A DNA stretch of 64,000 nucleotides, taken from assembly GCA_045614605.1 (NCBI GenBank), contig JAZLDH010000005.1:67061-131060 (forward strand), read 5' to 3'. Below, piece after piece: positions 18,240-24,800 of this stretch (its first letter is position 1; each line of letters starts with the position of its first letter). The notes beneath the pieces are model-generated. The model was not told the origin of the DNA. It was given only the letters and a program-made list of their open reading frames with translations, and searched no databases. A program made the translations under genes and the position numbers. This stretch comes from Onthomorpha sp937906975. Lineage in GTDB: Bacteria; Bacteroidota; Bacteroidia; Bacteroidales; P3.

Positions 18240-18835
18240 CAAGTGGTCAAACCGCGAAAGCAAAAAGAGATTACGAACTAATCTGCAAAGCAAGAGAGCA
18301 GGGCGATCAAAAAGCCTATGCAACACTAATGGAACTCTATAGAGAGCCACTCTATTATATGATTTTGAAAATGACAAACAGCACAATAGATGCAGATGAC
18401 CTTACAATAGAAGCCTTTGGCAAAGCATTCAAATCCATAGACAAATACACACCAGAATTTGCTTTTAGCACATGGCTATTTCGCATAGCGACAAACAATT
18501 GTGTTGATTTTATCAGAAAGAAAAAAGCACAAACAATTTCCATTGAAACACATTTCTTAAACGCAAACCAAGAGTTTATGGAATTTAACGTAGTTTCAGA
18601 AACCTTATCTCCCGAAGAAAAAATCATAGAAGAACAAAAACACCAATTTTTACGCAGCATAGTAAAGAAGTTAAAGCCACATTACAAAGTCCTTATTGAG
18701 AAACGTTATTTTGAAGAAAAGTCCTACGAAGAAATCTCACAAGAATTGAATTTACCAATCGGGACAGTGAAAGCAAAACTCTTTAGAGCAAGAGAATTTT
18801 TATACAATCTTGCAAAAAACAACGAAGATTTGTAG
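18230..18835 (+). CDS. RNA polymerase sigma-70 factor, ECF type
   Basis: Extracytoplasmic-function sigma factor (201 aa). Region 2 is seen at about 40-105 (DADDLTIEAFGKAFKSI, FSTWLFRIATNNCVDFIRKK) and region 4 at about 140-195 (YKVLIEKRYFEEKSYEEISQ, LPIGTVKAKLFRARE). No anti-sigma gene follows. It overlaps the glycosyltransferase gene by 10 nt, and the acetyltransferase gene begins 1 nt after its stop, so the three are one operon. Confidence 0.92.
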   Translation: MEVTSGQTAKAKRDYELICKAREQGDQKAYATLMELYREPLYYMILKMTNSTIDADDLTIEAFGKAFKSIDKYTPEFAFSTWLFRIATNNCVDFIRKKKAQTISIETHFLNANQEFMEFNVVSETLSPEEKIIEEQKHQFLRSIVKKLKPHYKVLIEKRYFEEKSYEEISQELNLPIGTVKAKLFRAREFLYNLAKNNEDL

Positions 18836-18836
18836 A

Positions 18837-19367
18837 ATGTTGCAAATAAAAAAACTCCAAAACGAAGAAAAACAAATGCAATTTTCAAGAAAAATCTATG
18901 AAAATTGCTTTCCCGAAGAAGAAAGACGCGATTTTTCAAAATTAATTGAGGTTTATAACAACGAATTGTTGGAATTAAATTTAATATATAAAAACAACGA
19001 ATTTGTTGGGATATTGAACTATTGGCAATTCTCAAAGTTTTTGTACATCGAACACTTTGCAATAGATTTAAAACATCGCAATCAAAAAATAGCAAGCAAT
19101 ATATTGTCAATGCTAAGCAAGGATAATCCTTTGATTATCTTAGAAGTAGAATTGCCAACAGATGAAATATCAAAAAAACGCATACAATTCTACCAACGAG
19201 CAGGCTTTCGCATTTTACCATTTGCCTATTGCCAACCACCATACAGAAAAGGCGAAAAAGAAGTCGAAATGCACATAATGACAAACGCCAAAAACACCAT
19301 AGAAGAGAGTCAATTCAAAGAAATAAAAGAAGAATTGCGAAAAAAAGTCTATGAAAAATTTTGGTAG
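18837..19367 (+). CDS. GNAT-family acetyltransferase-like protein
   Basis: Probable acyl-CoA-dependent N-acetyltransferase (176 aa). The beta4/acetyl-CoA region reads FLYIEHFAIDLKHRNQKIAS and the later IQFYQRAGFRI matches the family's YxxxGF motif. The start is placed at the ATG 18837, right after the sigma stop codon; an in-frame TTG at 18810 would overlap the sigma gene. The final 25 residues are Lys/Glu-rich. The substrate is unknown. Confidence 0.8.
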   Translation: MLQIKKLQNEEKQMQFSRKIYENCFPEEERRDFSKLIEVYNNELLELNLIYKNNEFVGILNYWQFSKFLYIEHFAIDLKHRNQKIASNILSMLSKDNPLIILEVELPTDEISKKRIQFYQRAGFRILPFAYCQPPYRKGEKEVEMHIMTNAKNTIEESQFKEIKEELRKKVYEKFW

Positions 19368-19382
19368 ATTAAAAAAAGAGAG

Positions 19383-19390
19383 TATCTTTG
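19383..19390 (+). promoter_or_regulatory. -7 box of the tRNA-Arg promoter
   Basis: TATCTTTG fits TAnnTTTG and lies 16 nt before the mature 5' end of the tRNA. Confidence 0.7.
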
Positions 19391-19406
19391 CACACGCAAA
19401 AAAGAT

Positions 19407-19480
19407 GGCCACGTAGCTTAACTGAATAGAGTCCCTGATTACGGCTCAGGAGGTTGCAGGTTTGAATCCTGCCGTGGTCA
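19407..19480 (+). tRNA. tRNA-Arg (ACG)
   Basis: A 74-nt cloverleaf. Acceptor arms GGCCACG and CGTGGTC pair with one G-U. The anticodon stem CCTGA/TCAGG closes the loop TTACGGC, giving anticodon ACG, read as inosine-CG for CGN arginine codons. The T arm is GCAGG/CCTGC around TTTGAAT. The discriminator is A and the CCA end is not encoded. Confidence 0.95.
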
Positions 19481-19481
19481 C

Positions 19482-19513
19482 AAAGGTGATTGACCCTGTC
19501 AATCACCTTTTTT
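19482..19513 (+). terminator. terminator after tRNA-Arg
   Basis: Stem AAGGTGATTGA with TCAATCACCTT around a CCCTG loop, followed by a run of T. It begins directly after the tRNA. Confidence 0.9.
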
Positions 19514-19614
19514 TTTATTTAAAATAATAAATCACGCACATAATTCGTTATTCCAATACAAAAGAACATTAAAAAATAACATTATTTACAAACAACAAAT
19601 AAAAACATAACACT

Positions 19615-20169
19615 ATGGAAAAGAAATGGATTTGTACAGTATGTGGATATGTACACGAAGGAGCTAACCCACCAGAAGCTTGTCCTCAATGTAAAGTACC
19701 TGCTTCTAAGTTTAAAGAAATGCAAACAAACACAGAAGCATTAGAATTTGAAACAGAACACATAATAGGCGTAGCAAAAGGTTTAGGAGAAGAAATGATA
19801 AAAGACCTAAACGCACACTTCAACGGAGAATGTACAGAAGTTGGAATGTATTTAGCAATGAGCCGTCAAGCAGACAGAGAAGGCTATCCTGAAATAGCAG
19901 AAGCCTTTAAACGTTATGCGTGGGAAGAAGCAGAACACGCAGCAAAATTTGCAGAATTGTTAGGCGATGTAGTTTGGGATACAAAAACAAACTTAGAAAA
20001 ACGTATGGCAGCAGAAGCAGGTGCTTGTTCAGACAAGTATCGTATAGCAAAGAATGCAAAAGCACAAGACTTAGATGCAATTCACGACACAGTACACGAA
20101 ATGGCAAAAGACGAAGCACGCCATGGTAAAGGATTTGAAGGACTTTACAACAGATACTTCAAAAAATAA
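19615..20169 (+). CDS. rubrerythrin with N-terminal rubredoxin domain
   Basis: Non-haem di-iron protein that reduces hydrogen peroxide in anaerobes (184 aa). The rubredoxin-like iron site is N-terminal: Cys7/Cys10 and Cys23/Cys26 (CTVCGYVHEG, CPQCKVP). A four-helix ferritin-like domain follows, with ligand glutamates in NGECTEVGMYL, WEEAEHAAKF and KDEARHGKGF. This order (rubredoxin first) is that of reverse rubrerythrins. It stands alone and ends in a 21-bp-period array with a long hairpin. Consistent with an anaerobe that meets oxygen occasionally. Confidence 0.94.
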   Translation: MEKKWICTVCGYVHEGANPPEACPQCKVPASKFKEMQTNTEALEFETEHIIGVAKGLGEEMIKDLNAHFNGECTEVGMYLAMSRQADREGYPEIAEAFKRYAWEEAEHAAKFAELLGDVVWDTKTNLEKRMAAEAGACSDKYRIAKNAKAQDLDAIHDTVHEMAKDEARHGKGFEGLYNRYFKK

Positions 20170-20187
20170 AAGCACTTAGCTGAAAAT

Positions 20188-20260
20188 AAAGCAAAGAAAA
20201 AAATAAAAAAGTCTTTGAAAAAAATTTTTTTTTCAAAGACTTTTTTTTAAAATCAAAGAA
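20188..20260. repeat. 21-bp-period array, locus 3
   Basis: Cores start at 20192 (CAAAG), 20213 (CTTTG), 20234 (CAAAG) and 20254 (CAAAG), spacing 21, 21 and 20. It begins about 20 nt after the rubrerythrin stop codon. The inner two cores face each other and make the hairpin annotated next. Confidence 0.75.
20206..20248. terminator. hairpin terminator after rubrerythrin
   Basis: Left arm AAAGTCTTTG plus an A-tract pairs with a T-tract plus CAAAGACTTT, followed by T8. It may serve both the rubrerythrin gene and the converging AraC-type gene. Its arms are units of the 21-bp array. Confidence 0.75.
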
Positions 20261-20274
20261 ATAAAAAACGTAAT

Positions 20275-21153
20275 TTATAGTTCCGATTTATTTTTACCTT
20301 TTCTAAATTCAATAGGCGAAAGGTTTGTCATACGTTTAAAAAATCTACTAAAATTACTTTGCGAATTAAAACCTAAAAACTCTGCAACATAATCAATTGA
20401 ATTTTCGCTTTCAGTTAATAATCGTTTCGCTTCCGAGATTAATTTTTCATCAAGCCAAGATTTAAAAGAACGTCCCGTTGCGTTTTTTATCGTAGTCTCA
20501 AAATAACCCTTTGAAAAAGAAAAAGCATCAGCATAAAATTCTACATCTTGCTCTTTAATGAAATTTTCCTCTAATAATTGAAAGAATCTATCGCTAATAT
20601 TCTTGCTATTTGTCTTCAAATTAGAAAATAAAGAATAGAAATAGCGATAATAATAAGCAGTATTCAAATGCTGAACAACATTTAAGCGAAAAGGATTGTC
20701 GGTCTCAGCAATAACTTCATTTAATTCATTTACAAAATGCATCATAACATCAGCCTCCTTTTTGTTAAAATGAGAATAACACTTTAATCTGATACTATTA
20801 TGCAAAGAGACACTTGTTCCAAAACTATCTAAGAAATTATTTCTGATATGTTTAGATGCAACGAATATGTTAATGGATATATCAGAACTAAAAGATATAA
20901 TCTGAAAAGAATTACCCGGTTGCATAAGTATAGAAGAAGGGGAATCAAGAAGGTATTCTTTCATATCAATTTCAATAACGATATTCCCTTTGTTAATAAA
21001 AACATCTATATAATAATTAGTTTGCAGGCGTTTTTCTTTATTGTAAAGTATGTTAATATCATTTGATGTTAAGAAATCGTAACCAATTTTACACTCTTCC
21101 TTTGTTTCATCAAATACTTTTTCCCAATCAAAAATAGGAGTCTTTCTAATCAT
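20275..21153 (-). CDS. AraC-family transcriptional regulator
   Basis: A 292-aa DNA-binding protein whose C-terminal about 95 residues form the two helix-turn-helix units of the AraC family (DVEFYADAFSFSKGYFETTI and SIDYVAEFLGFNSQSNFSRF, then LSPIEFRKG). The N-terminal ~190 residues are an unassigned ligand or dimerisation domain. The start is the ATG at 21153; an upstream in-frame TTG falls inside the promoter box and is unlikely. It is divergent from two small membrane-protein genes, with three evenly spaced repeats in the shared region that could be its sites. Confidence 0.9.
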   Translation of the reverse strand: MIRKTPIFDWEKVFDETKEECKIGYDFLTSNDINILYNKEKRLQTNYYIDVFINKGNIVIEIDMKEYLLDSPSSILMQPGNSFQIISFSSDISINIFVASKHIRNNFLDSFGTSVSLHNSIRLKCYSHFNKKEADVMMHFVNELNEVIAETDNPFRLNVVQHLNTAYYYRYFYSLFSNLKTNSKNISDRFFQLLEENFIKEQDVEFYADAFSFSKGYFETTIKNATGRSFKSWLDEKLISEAKRLLTESENSIDYVAEFLGFNSQSNFSRFFKRMTNLSPIEFRKGKNKSEL

Positions 21154-21180
21154 AATATATTTGTAAGAATTAAACTTTTG

Positions 21181-21188
21181 CAAATATA
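21181..21188 (-). promoter_or_regulatory. -7 box of the AraC-type regulator
   Basis: Reads TATATTTG on the - strand, 27 nt upstream of the ATG at 21153. Confidence 0.65.
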
Positions 21189-21242
21189 TAAAAAAAAGTA
21201 TTCTTTATATTGAACGATATGTTAAAATGGAAAAAAAAACTT

Positions 21243-21293
21243 GTGAAATGATATACACTATAATGAAATGTAAAAAAGTCATTGGGAAATGTC
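21243..21293 (+). promoter_or_regulatory. three direct repeats, candidate AraC-type operator
   Basis: GAAATG occurs at 21245, 21265 and 21286 (steps of 20 and 21 bp), each in an A/T-rich context such as TGTGAAATGATA. Direct repeats on one helix face, between a divergent AraC-type gene and the next promoter, are what such regulators commonly bind. Binding itself is inference. Confidence 0.45.
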
Positions 21294-21316
21294 AAAAAAA
21301 TACAATTTTTTTACTA

Positions 21317-21324
21317 TATTTTTG
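21317..21324 (+). promoter_or_regulatory. -7 box for the small membrane-protein pair
   Basis: TATTTTTG followed by CAAACG; the first start codon is 150 nt downstream at 21475, leaving a long leader. The stretch 21184-21474 has no gene and holds the regulatory sites listed here. Confidence 0.65.
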
Positions 21325-21343
21325 CAAACGAAAATTTTCACGA

Positions 21344-21357
21344 TTCTAACGTTAGAA
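21344..21357. promoter_or_regulatory. 14-bp perfect palindrome in the leader
   Basis: TTCTAACGTTAGAA is self-complementary over all 14 bases and begins 20 nt after the -7 box, close to the expected transcript start. This is a plausible repressor operator. Further downstream, TGCAAAAATCG and CGATTTTGCA (about 21380-21410) form a weaker inverted pair. Confidence 0.45.
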
Positions 21358-21474
21358 AAAACAACCCCAATTTTGCAAAAATCGCGATTAAACTCCTATC
21401 GATTTTGCAGAATTGTAAGAAATAAAAAATAGTTCAATAATAAACTTAGTTGTAAGTAGATAACTTTAATAACA

Positions 21475-21639
21475 ATGGAAGAAATAAAAGAAATATTAAA
21501 AGAGAATCAAAGATTGGCGAAAGAGAATCAAGAAATCTTTCAACGAATTAACAAAAAATCAAAAATATATGAAAGAGTAGAACTCGTATTTTCAATTCTA
21601 TTCTTTGCCGTTTTAATAATAGGGTTTATATTGGTATAG
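21475..21639 (+). CDS. small single-TM protein A, paralogue of the next gene
   Basis: A 54-residue protein, unrecognised. It starts MEEIKEILKENQRLAKENQE, a charged amphipathic helix that may be a coiled coil, and ends with one hydrophobic segment (LVFSILFFAVLIIGFILV) running to the C-terminus. The same first eight residues and the same N-coil/C-TM layout recur in the next gene, showing duplication. It is too small for most gene callers. The topology suggests a cytoplasmic coil anchored in the inner membrane. Function unknown. Confidence 0.62.
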   Translation: MEEIKEILKENQRLAKENQEIFQRINKKSKIYERVELVFSILFFAVLIIGFILV

Positions 21640-21663
21640 TTTAATGATTAAAAATAATATGAA

Positions 21664-21840
21664 ATGGAAGAAATAAAAGAAATATTACAAGAAACACAAA
21701 AAACATTACAAGGAAATAACGAAGAATTAAAGAAAATCGAGAAAAAAATAATTACAGATAAGAAATCTATTATTTTAGGGAGTTTATCAATGTTGATTCT
21801 TGAAGTAGTTTCCTTTGCGTATTTTATGGATTATCTTTAA
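21664..21840 (+). CDS. small single-TM protein B, paralogue of the previous gene
   Basis: A 58-residue protein with no recognised family. It opens MEEIKEILQETQKTLQ, nearly identical at protein and DNA level to the previous gene, continues with a Lys/Glu-rich helix, and ends in a hydrophobic segment (SIILGSLSMLILEVVSFAYF) followed by MDYL. It starts 24 nt after the previous stop and is followed 30 nt later by a strong terminator. Two tandem copies with their own regulator side by side suggest a real function, unknown. Confidence 0.62.
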   Translation: MEEIKEILQETQKTLQGNNEELKKIEKKIITDKKSIILGSLSMLILEVVSFAYFMDYL

Positions 21841-21870
21841 TAACAAAACAAAAAGTAAAGAAAAAACAAA

Positions 21871-21914
21871 AAATCTCTTAGGATTAGTAAATTATTCCTA
21901 AGAGATTTTTTTTT
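21871..21914 (+). terminator. terminator of the small membrane-protein pair
   Basis: A perfect 13-bp stem, AAATCTCTTAGGA with TCCTAAGAGATTT, loop of 12, then T-run. Its arms carry the CTTAG/CTAAG core of the nearby array. Confidence 0.85.
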
Positions 21915-21935
21915 GCGAGTAAAAGAGCAAAAATA

Positions 21936-22009
21936 TTGCTAAGAAAACGAAAAATATTCCTAAGAAAAAAAATTTTTTTCCTAAGAGATATTTTATTTTT
22001 TCTTAGAGA
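21936..22009. repeat. 21-bp-period array, locus 4
   Basis: Cores at 21939, 21960, 21981 (CTAAG) and 22002 (CTTAG), each 21 bp apart. The array lies between two terminator hairpins that share the CTCTTAGG / CCTAAGAG arms, in the convergent gap between the small proteins and the OmpA-family gene. Confidence 0.85.
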
Positions 22010-22038
22010 TTTTTTTGCGAGAAAAAAGAAAACAAAAA

Positions 22039-22080
22039 AAATCTCTTAGGGTTAGTGATTTTCCTAAGAGATTTTTTATT
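22039..22080. terminator. terminator facing the OmpA-family gene
   Basis: Stem AAATCTCTTAGG with CCTAAGAGATTT, an 11-12 nt loop, flanked by A-run and T-run so that it can work in both directions. It is nearly a copy of the hairpin at 21871-21914, including the GTTAGT/ATTAGT loop start. Confidence 0.82.
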
Positions 22081-22081
22081 T

Positions 22082-23347
22082 TTATTTTTTAGCTGCAATC
22101 TTTATTTCGCAAGGAGGATTCAGCGTTCTGTTTCTTGATTTTGATTGTTCTTTGATTTGAGCCTCTAATTCTTTGATAGAAGAGCCCCTTGTTGTGATTC
22201 TTGTTTCGGAAATGCCTTGAGAAACTAAGTATTTCTTAATGGCATCGGCTCTTGCTTTAGAAACTTGATTGTCTTTCTTAACATTAAGCCCCTCTGTCAT
22301 AATTCTACCAATTATATTAACGTTTATTTGAGGGTATTCTTTCAAAATGCTAACAACTTCATCTAAAACTTTGTAGCTCTCTTGCATTACAAATAATTCT
22401 CCTTGTTCGTTGTTGTCAAAATACAAATCTCCATTTAAAGGAAGCGGAGAGCCAGGCTTGATTTGCACAAGACGAGCCGAAAGAATGGTGTCTTTGCCTA
22501 TTGCTTGCGCATGAGAGATTTTTCTTGTGTATTTAAAGAAACCTTCTTTGCTTAATGTGATTTCGTAACTCTTTTCTGGAAGTAATTTTATTCTAGTTGA
22601 GCCTGCGTTTTGCTTTTCCATAACCACTCTTTGCGATTCTATTTCTTTTACATGCAAGTTAGCGGTTGTTCTTTGTTGTAAAAGACTGTCAATAGGATTG
22701 ATAATAAGAGGGGAATACTTAGTCCAAACCTCACAACTTATGGTGTGCCCCAATCCTCCATCGTTAAGGTTATCTAAAACTATAACATAACTCTCTCCAG
22801 CCTTTACATCAATATATTTTCCGTATGCTTCATCGGATTCTTTTGGTATGTGGGCAGTTGTACTGTTTAGAGAAAGTCCTGTTTTTCCTTTCAATGTGGT
22901 GTTTGCTACCGATTGCACACTGCGAATTGGCTTTACTCTGTTTCTTTCTACACGATTACAGAAATATTTGTCTGTATATTTATAGATAATAAAGTCATAA
23001 TCGTCAGAAAAACTTTTAGGTGTGATGTCAATCAAAAGCTTTCCATCGTAAGGTATTGTTAAAAAATACCAAATAGAGTTATGCTCTCCGTCAAAAACGT
23101 TTTTTGTTTGAGCATCTCTTTTGATTTCATTCACATAACCATGACCTCTTAACGGCTCTGTTGGTCCGTAAGGCACATCTACTTGCAATGTTACAGGGAA
23201 AAAGCAATCTGAACATCTATCTGGAAGCACTATTTCAACAGGAGCAGCAGGTGCTGGCTTTTTTGGCTTTTTCTTTTTACTTTTACTTTGAGCGGCAAGT
23301 CCAAAACTCAATAAAAGAATGAGTGATAGGAATATAATTTTTTTCAT
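22082..23347 (-). CDS. OmpA-family exported protein
   Basis: Exported protein of 421 aa with signal peptide ending in FGLAAQ, then a Lys/Pro-rich linker (KSKKKKPKKPAPAAP). The middle contains a beta-sandwich-like region (about 45-210, WYFLTIPYDGKLLIDITP, DYDFIIYKYTD). A C-terminal OmpA/MotB-type peptidoglycan-binding domain occupies about 310-415 (LYFDNNEQGEL, INVNIIGRIMTEG, SKARADAIKKYLVSQGI, RNRTLNPPCEIKI). It probably ties an outer-membrane or secretion component to the cell wall. It is a separate unit from the operon downstream. Confidence 0.85.
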   Translation of the reverse strand: MKKIIFLSLILLLSFGLAAQSKSKKKKPKKPAPAAPVEIVLPDRCSDCFFPVTLQVDVPYGPTEPLRGHGYVNEIKRDAQTKNVFDGEHNSIWYFLTIPYDGKLLIDITPKSFSDDYDFIIYKYTDKYFCNRVERNRVKPIRSVQSVANTTLKGKTGLSLNSTTAHIPKESDEAYGKYIDVKAGESYVIVLDNLNDGGLGHTISCEVWTKYSPLIINPIDSLLQQRTTANLHVKEIESQRVVMEKQNAGSTRIKLLPEKSYEITLSKEGFFKYTRKISHAQAIGKDTILSARLVQIKPGSPLPLNGDLYFDNNEQGELFVMQESYKVLDEVVSILKEYPQINVNIIGRIMTEGLNVKKDNQVSKARADAIKKYLVSQGISETRITTRGSSIKELEAQIKEQSKSRNRTLNPPCEIKIAAKK

Positions 23348-23420
23348 AACAGCATATATTTAAAATTATGCGACAAAACTAATGAAAAAATCTTAAAAAA
23401 CAAAAAAAACTAAGAAAAAT

Positions 23421-24299
23421 CTACAAACATTTACCTTGTCCGTTGAAAAGTCTTGTTGTGATAGTGATTCCAAACACGTTATACCAATCTTTATTTGATT
23501 CATTACCACGAGAAAGATTGTGTTGATTGTAGTATCCCTCTTTTCCTGGAAGTTCGTTTGTACGGTCTGCTGCGGCAGCTCCAAGCTCACCTGACCAATT
23601 CACCAATTCATAGTGATCAACATATCTTGTGCTGATGTCATCTATGTAGTCTGTGAAGGTTTTGCGAAAGCCCCATTGTAGAGCTACAGAAATGTAAGAA
23701 TTTATGCTGAATTTACAACCCAAACCAAAAGGAATTGCAAGACTATAACGAGAATAAGGCTTGTTATATCCAGGCATTCCTTGTCCTTCTGTGTTGAGAG
23801 GTTGCAATTCTATTGATTCTTCAATTTGAGATATAGGATTTATGATTGTTGTCTTTGGATTGAAGTGAAAACCTGCTAAACCTACAAAAATATATGGGGC
23901 AACTCTGTGTTTTCTACTGCCTGTTTGATAGTCCAAAAAGTTAAATTCTACAACCATGCTAAGCTCTTTTATGTCGGAATAAAAGCTTAGATTTCGTGGA
24001 TTGTTGAAATAAGCATCTTCTCCTTCAAGTCTTGTGAGGGTGAAGCTTGTATTTAAAACCCAACGTGGATTGAAATTGTAGCGAGCTGTAAGTCCCCAAG
24101 CGAAATTTACGTTATAAAAATCAAAACAAGACTCAAATTGATTCCATTGTTTGTTTGCTTCATTGCTGTTAAAGGCTGAATTTATATCTCCTACATAATT
24201 GCTGCCTCCGAAATTCATTCCTATTTCTAAGTTTTCTAATTGAGCCTTTGAACTAAAACAAAGACACAATAACATAATGAATGTGATTAGTTTTTTCAT
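23421..24299 (-). CDS. DUF6089-like outer-membrane beta-barrel protein
   Basis: A 292-aa exported protein with signal peptide MKKLITFIMLLCLCFSSKAQ and repeated amphipathic beta strands (NFAWGLTARYNFNPRWVLNT, LSMVVEFNFLDYQTG, APYIFVGLAGFHFNP, SYISVALQWGFRKTFTDYID). This pattern is that of the Bacteroidota DUF6089 / PorT-like small barrels. Its ATG overlaps the phosphodiesterase stop by 4 nt (ATGA), so it is the last gene of the dapB-to-mannosidase operon. Confidence 0.82.
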   Translation of the reverse strand: MKKLITFIMLLCLCFSSKAQLENLEIGMNFGGSNYVGDINSAFNSNEANKQWNQFESCFDFYNVNFAWGLTARYNFNPRWVLNTSFTLTRLEGEDAYFNNPRNLSFYSDIKELSMVVEFNFLDYQTGSRKHRVAPYIFVGLAGFHFNPKTTIINPISQIEESIELQPLNTEGQGMPGYNKPYSRYSLAIPFGLGCKFSINSYISVALQWGFRKTFTDYIDDISTRYVDHYELVNWSGELGAAAADRTNELPGKEGYYNQHNLSRGNESNKDWYNVFGITITTRLFNGQGKCL

Positions 24300-24799
24300 T
24301 TTATATTGTTTTTTTCAAATTCTAAAATATCTAAATCTTTTGCCTTGCCATTGTCAAGACAGAATTTAATCAAGGTGGACTTTAAATGAAAGCCTTGTCG
24401 TCCACATGCACCGGGGTTGATGTGTAGAAGGTCAAATTCTTTGTCGTAGATAACCTTCAATATGTGAGAATGACCACAAAGAAATATGTCTGGCTTTTCT
24501 TCTTTTAGCTTTTTTGCGATGTGTTCGGGGTAGTGCTTTGGATAGCCTCCGATATGTGTCATTAAAATTTTTGTTCCCTCAATTTCTAATGATTGAAACT
24601 CTTCCACATCTTCGAGTTCGTATCTGCTATCGCAATTACCCCAAACAGCAATTGTAGGTTTAAAAACTCTAAGCTCACAAAGAGCATCGCTACTACCTAT
24701 GTCGCCACAGTGAAGTATTAAATCTACATCTTCAAAGAACGAATAGATTTGTTTTGGTATTAGAGAGTGAGAATCACTCATTACACCTATTTTTGTCAT
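24296..24799 (-). CDS. YfcE/MJ0936-type metallophosphoesterase
   Basis: Small calcineurin-like phosphodiesterase (167 aa) with a two-metal site: MSDSHS, HCGDIGSSD, WGNCD, THIG, CGHSH and INPGACG appear in order. This is the set for the YfcE subgroup, which hydrolyses phosphodiesters; the cellular substrate is unknown. The ATG at 24799 was chosen over an in-frame TTG at 24811 that lies within the GH92 gene. It starts 1 nt after the GH92 stop and overlaps the next gene by 4 nt. Confidence 0.92.
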   Translation of the reverse strand: MTKIGVMSDSHSLIPKQIYSFFEDVDLILHCGDIGSSDALCELRVFKPTIAVWGNCDSRYELEDVEEFQSLEIEGTKILMTHIGGYPKHYPEHIAKKLKEEKPDIFLCGHSHILKVIYDKEFDLLHINPGACGRQGFHLKSTLIKFCLDNGKAKDLDILEFEKNNIK

Positions 24800-24800
24800 G

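Noticed and set aside
21475..21840. Type I toxin-antitoxin interpretation of the two small TM proteins
   Set aside because: There is no visible antisense RNA promoter, and the charged N-terminal coils are unlike typical hydrophobic toxins.
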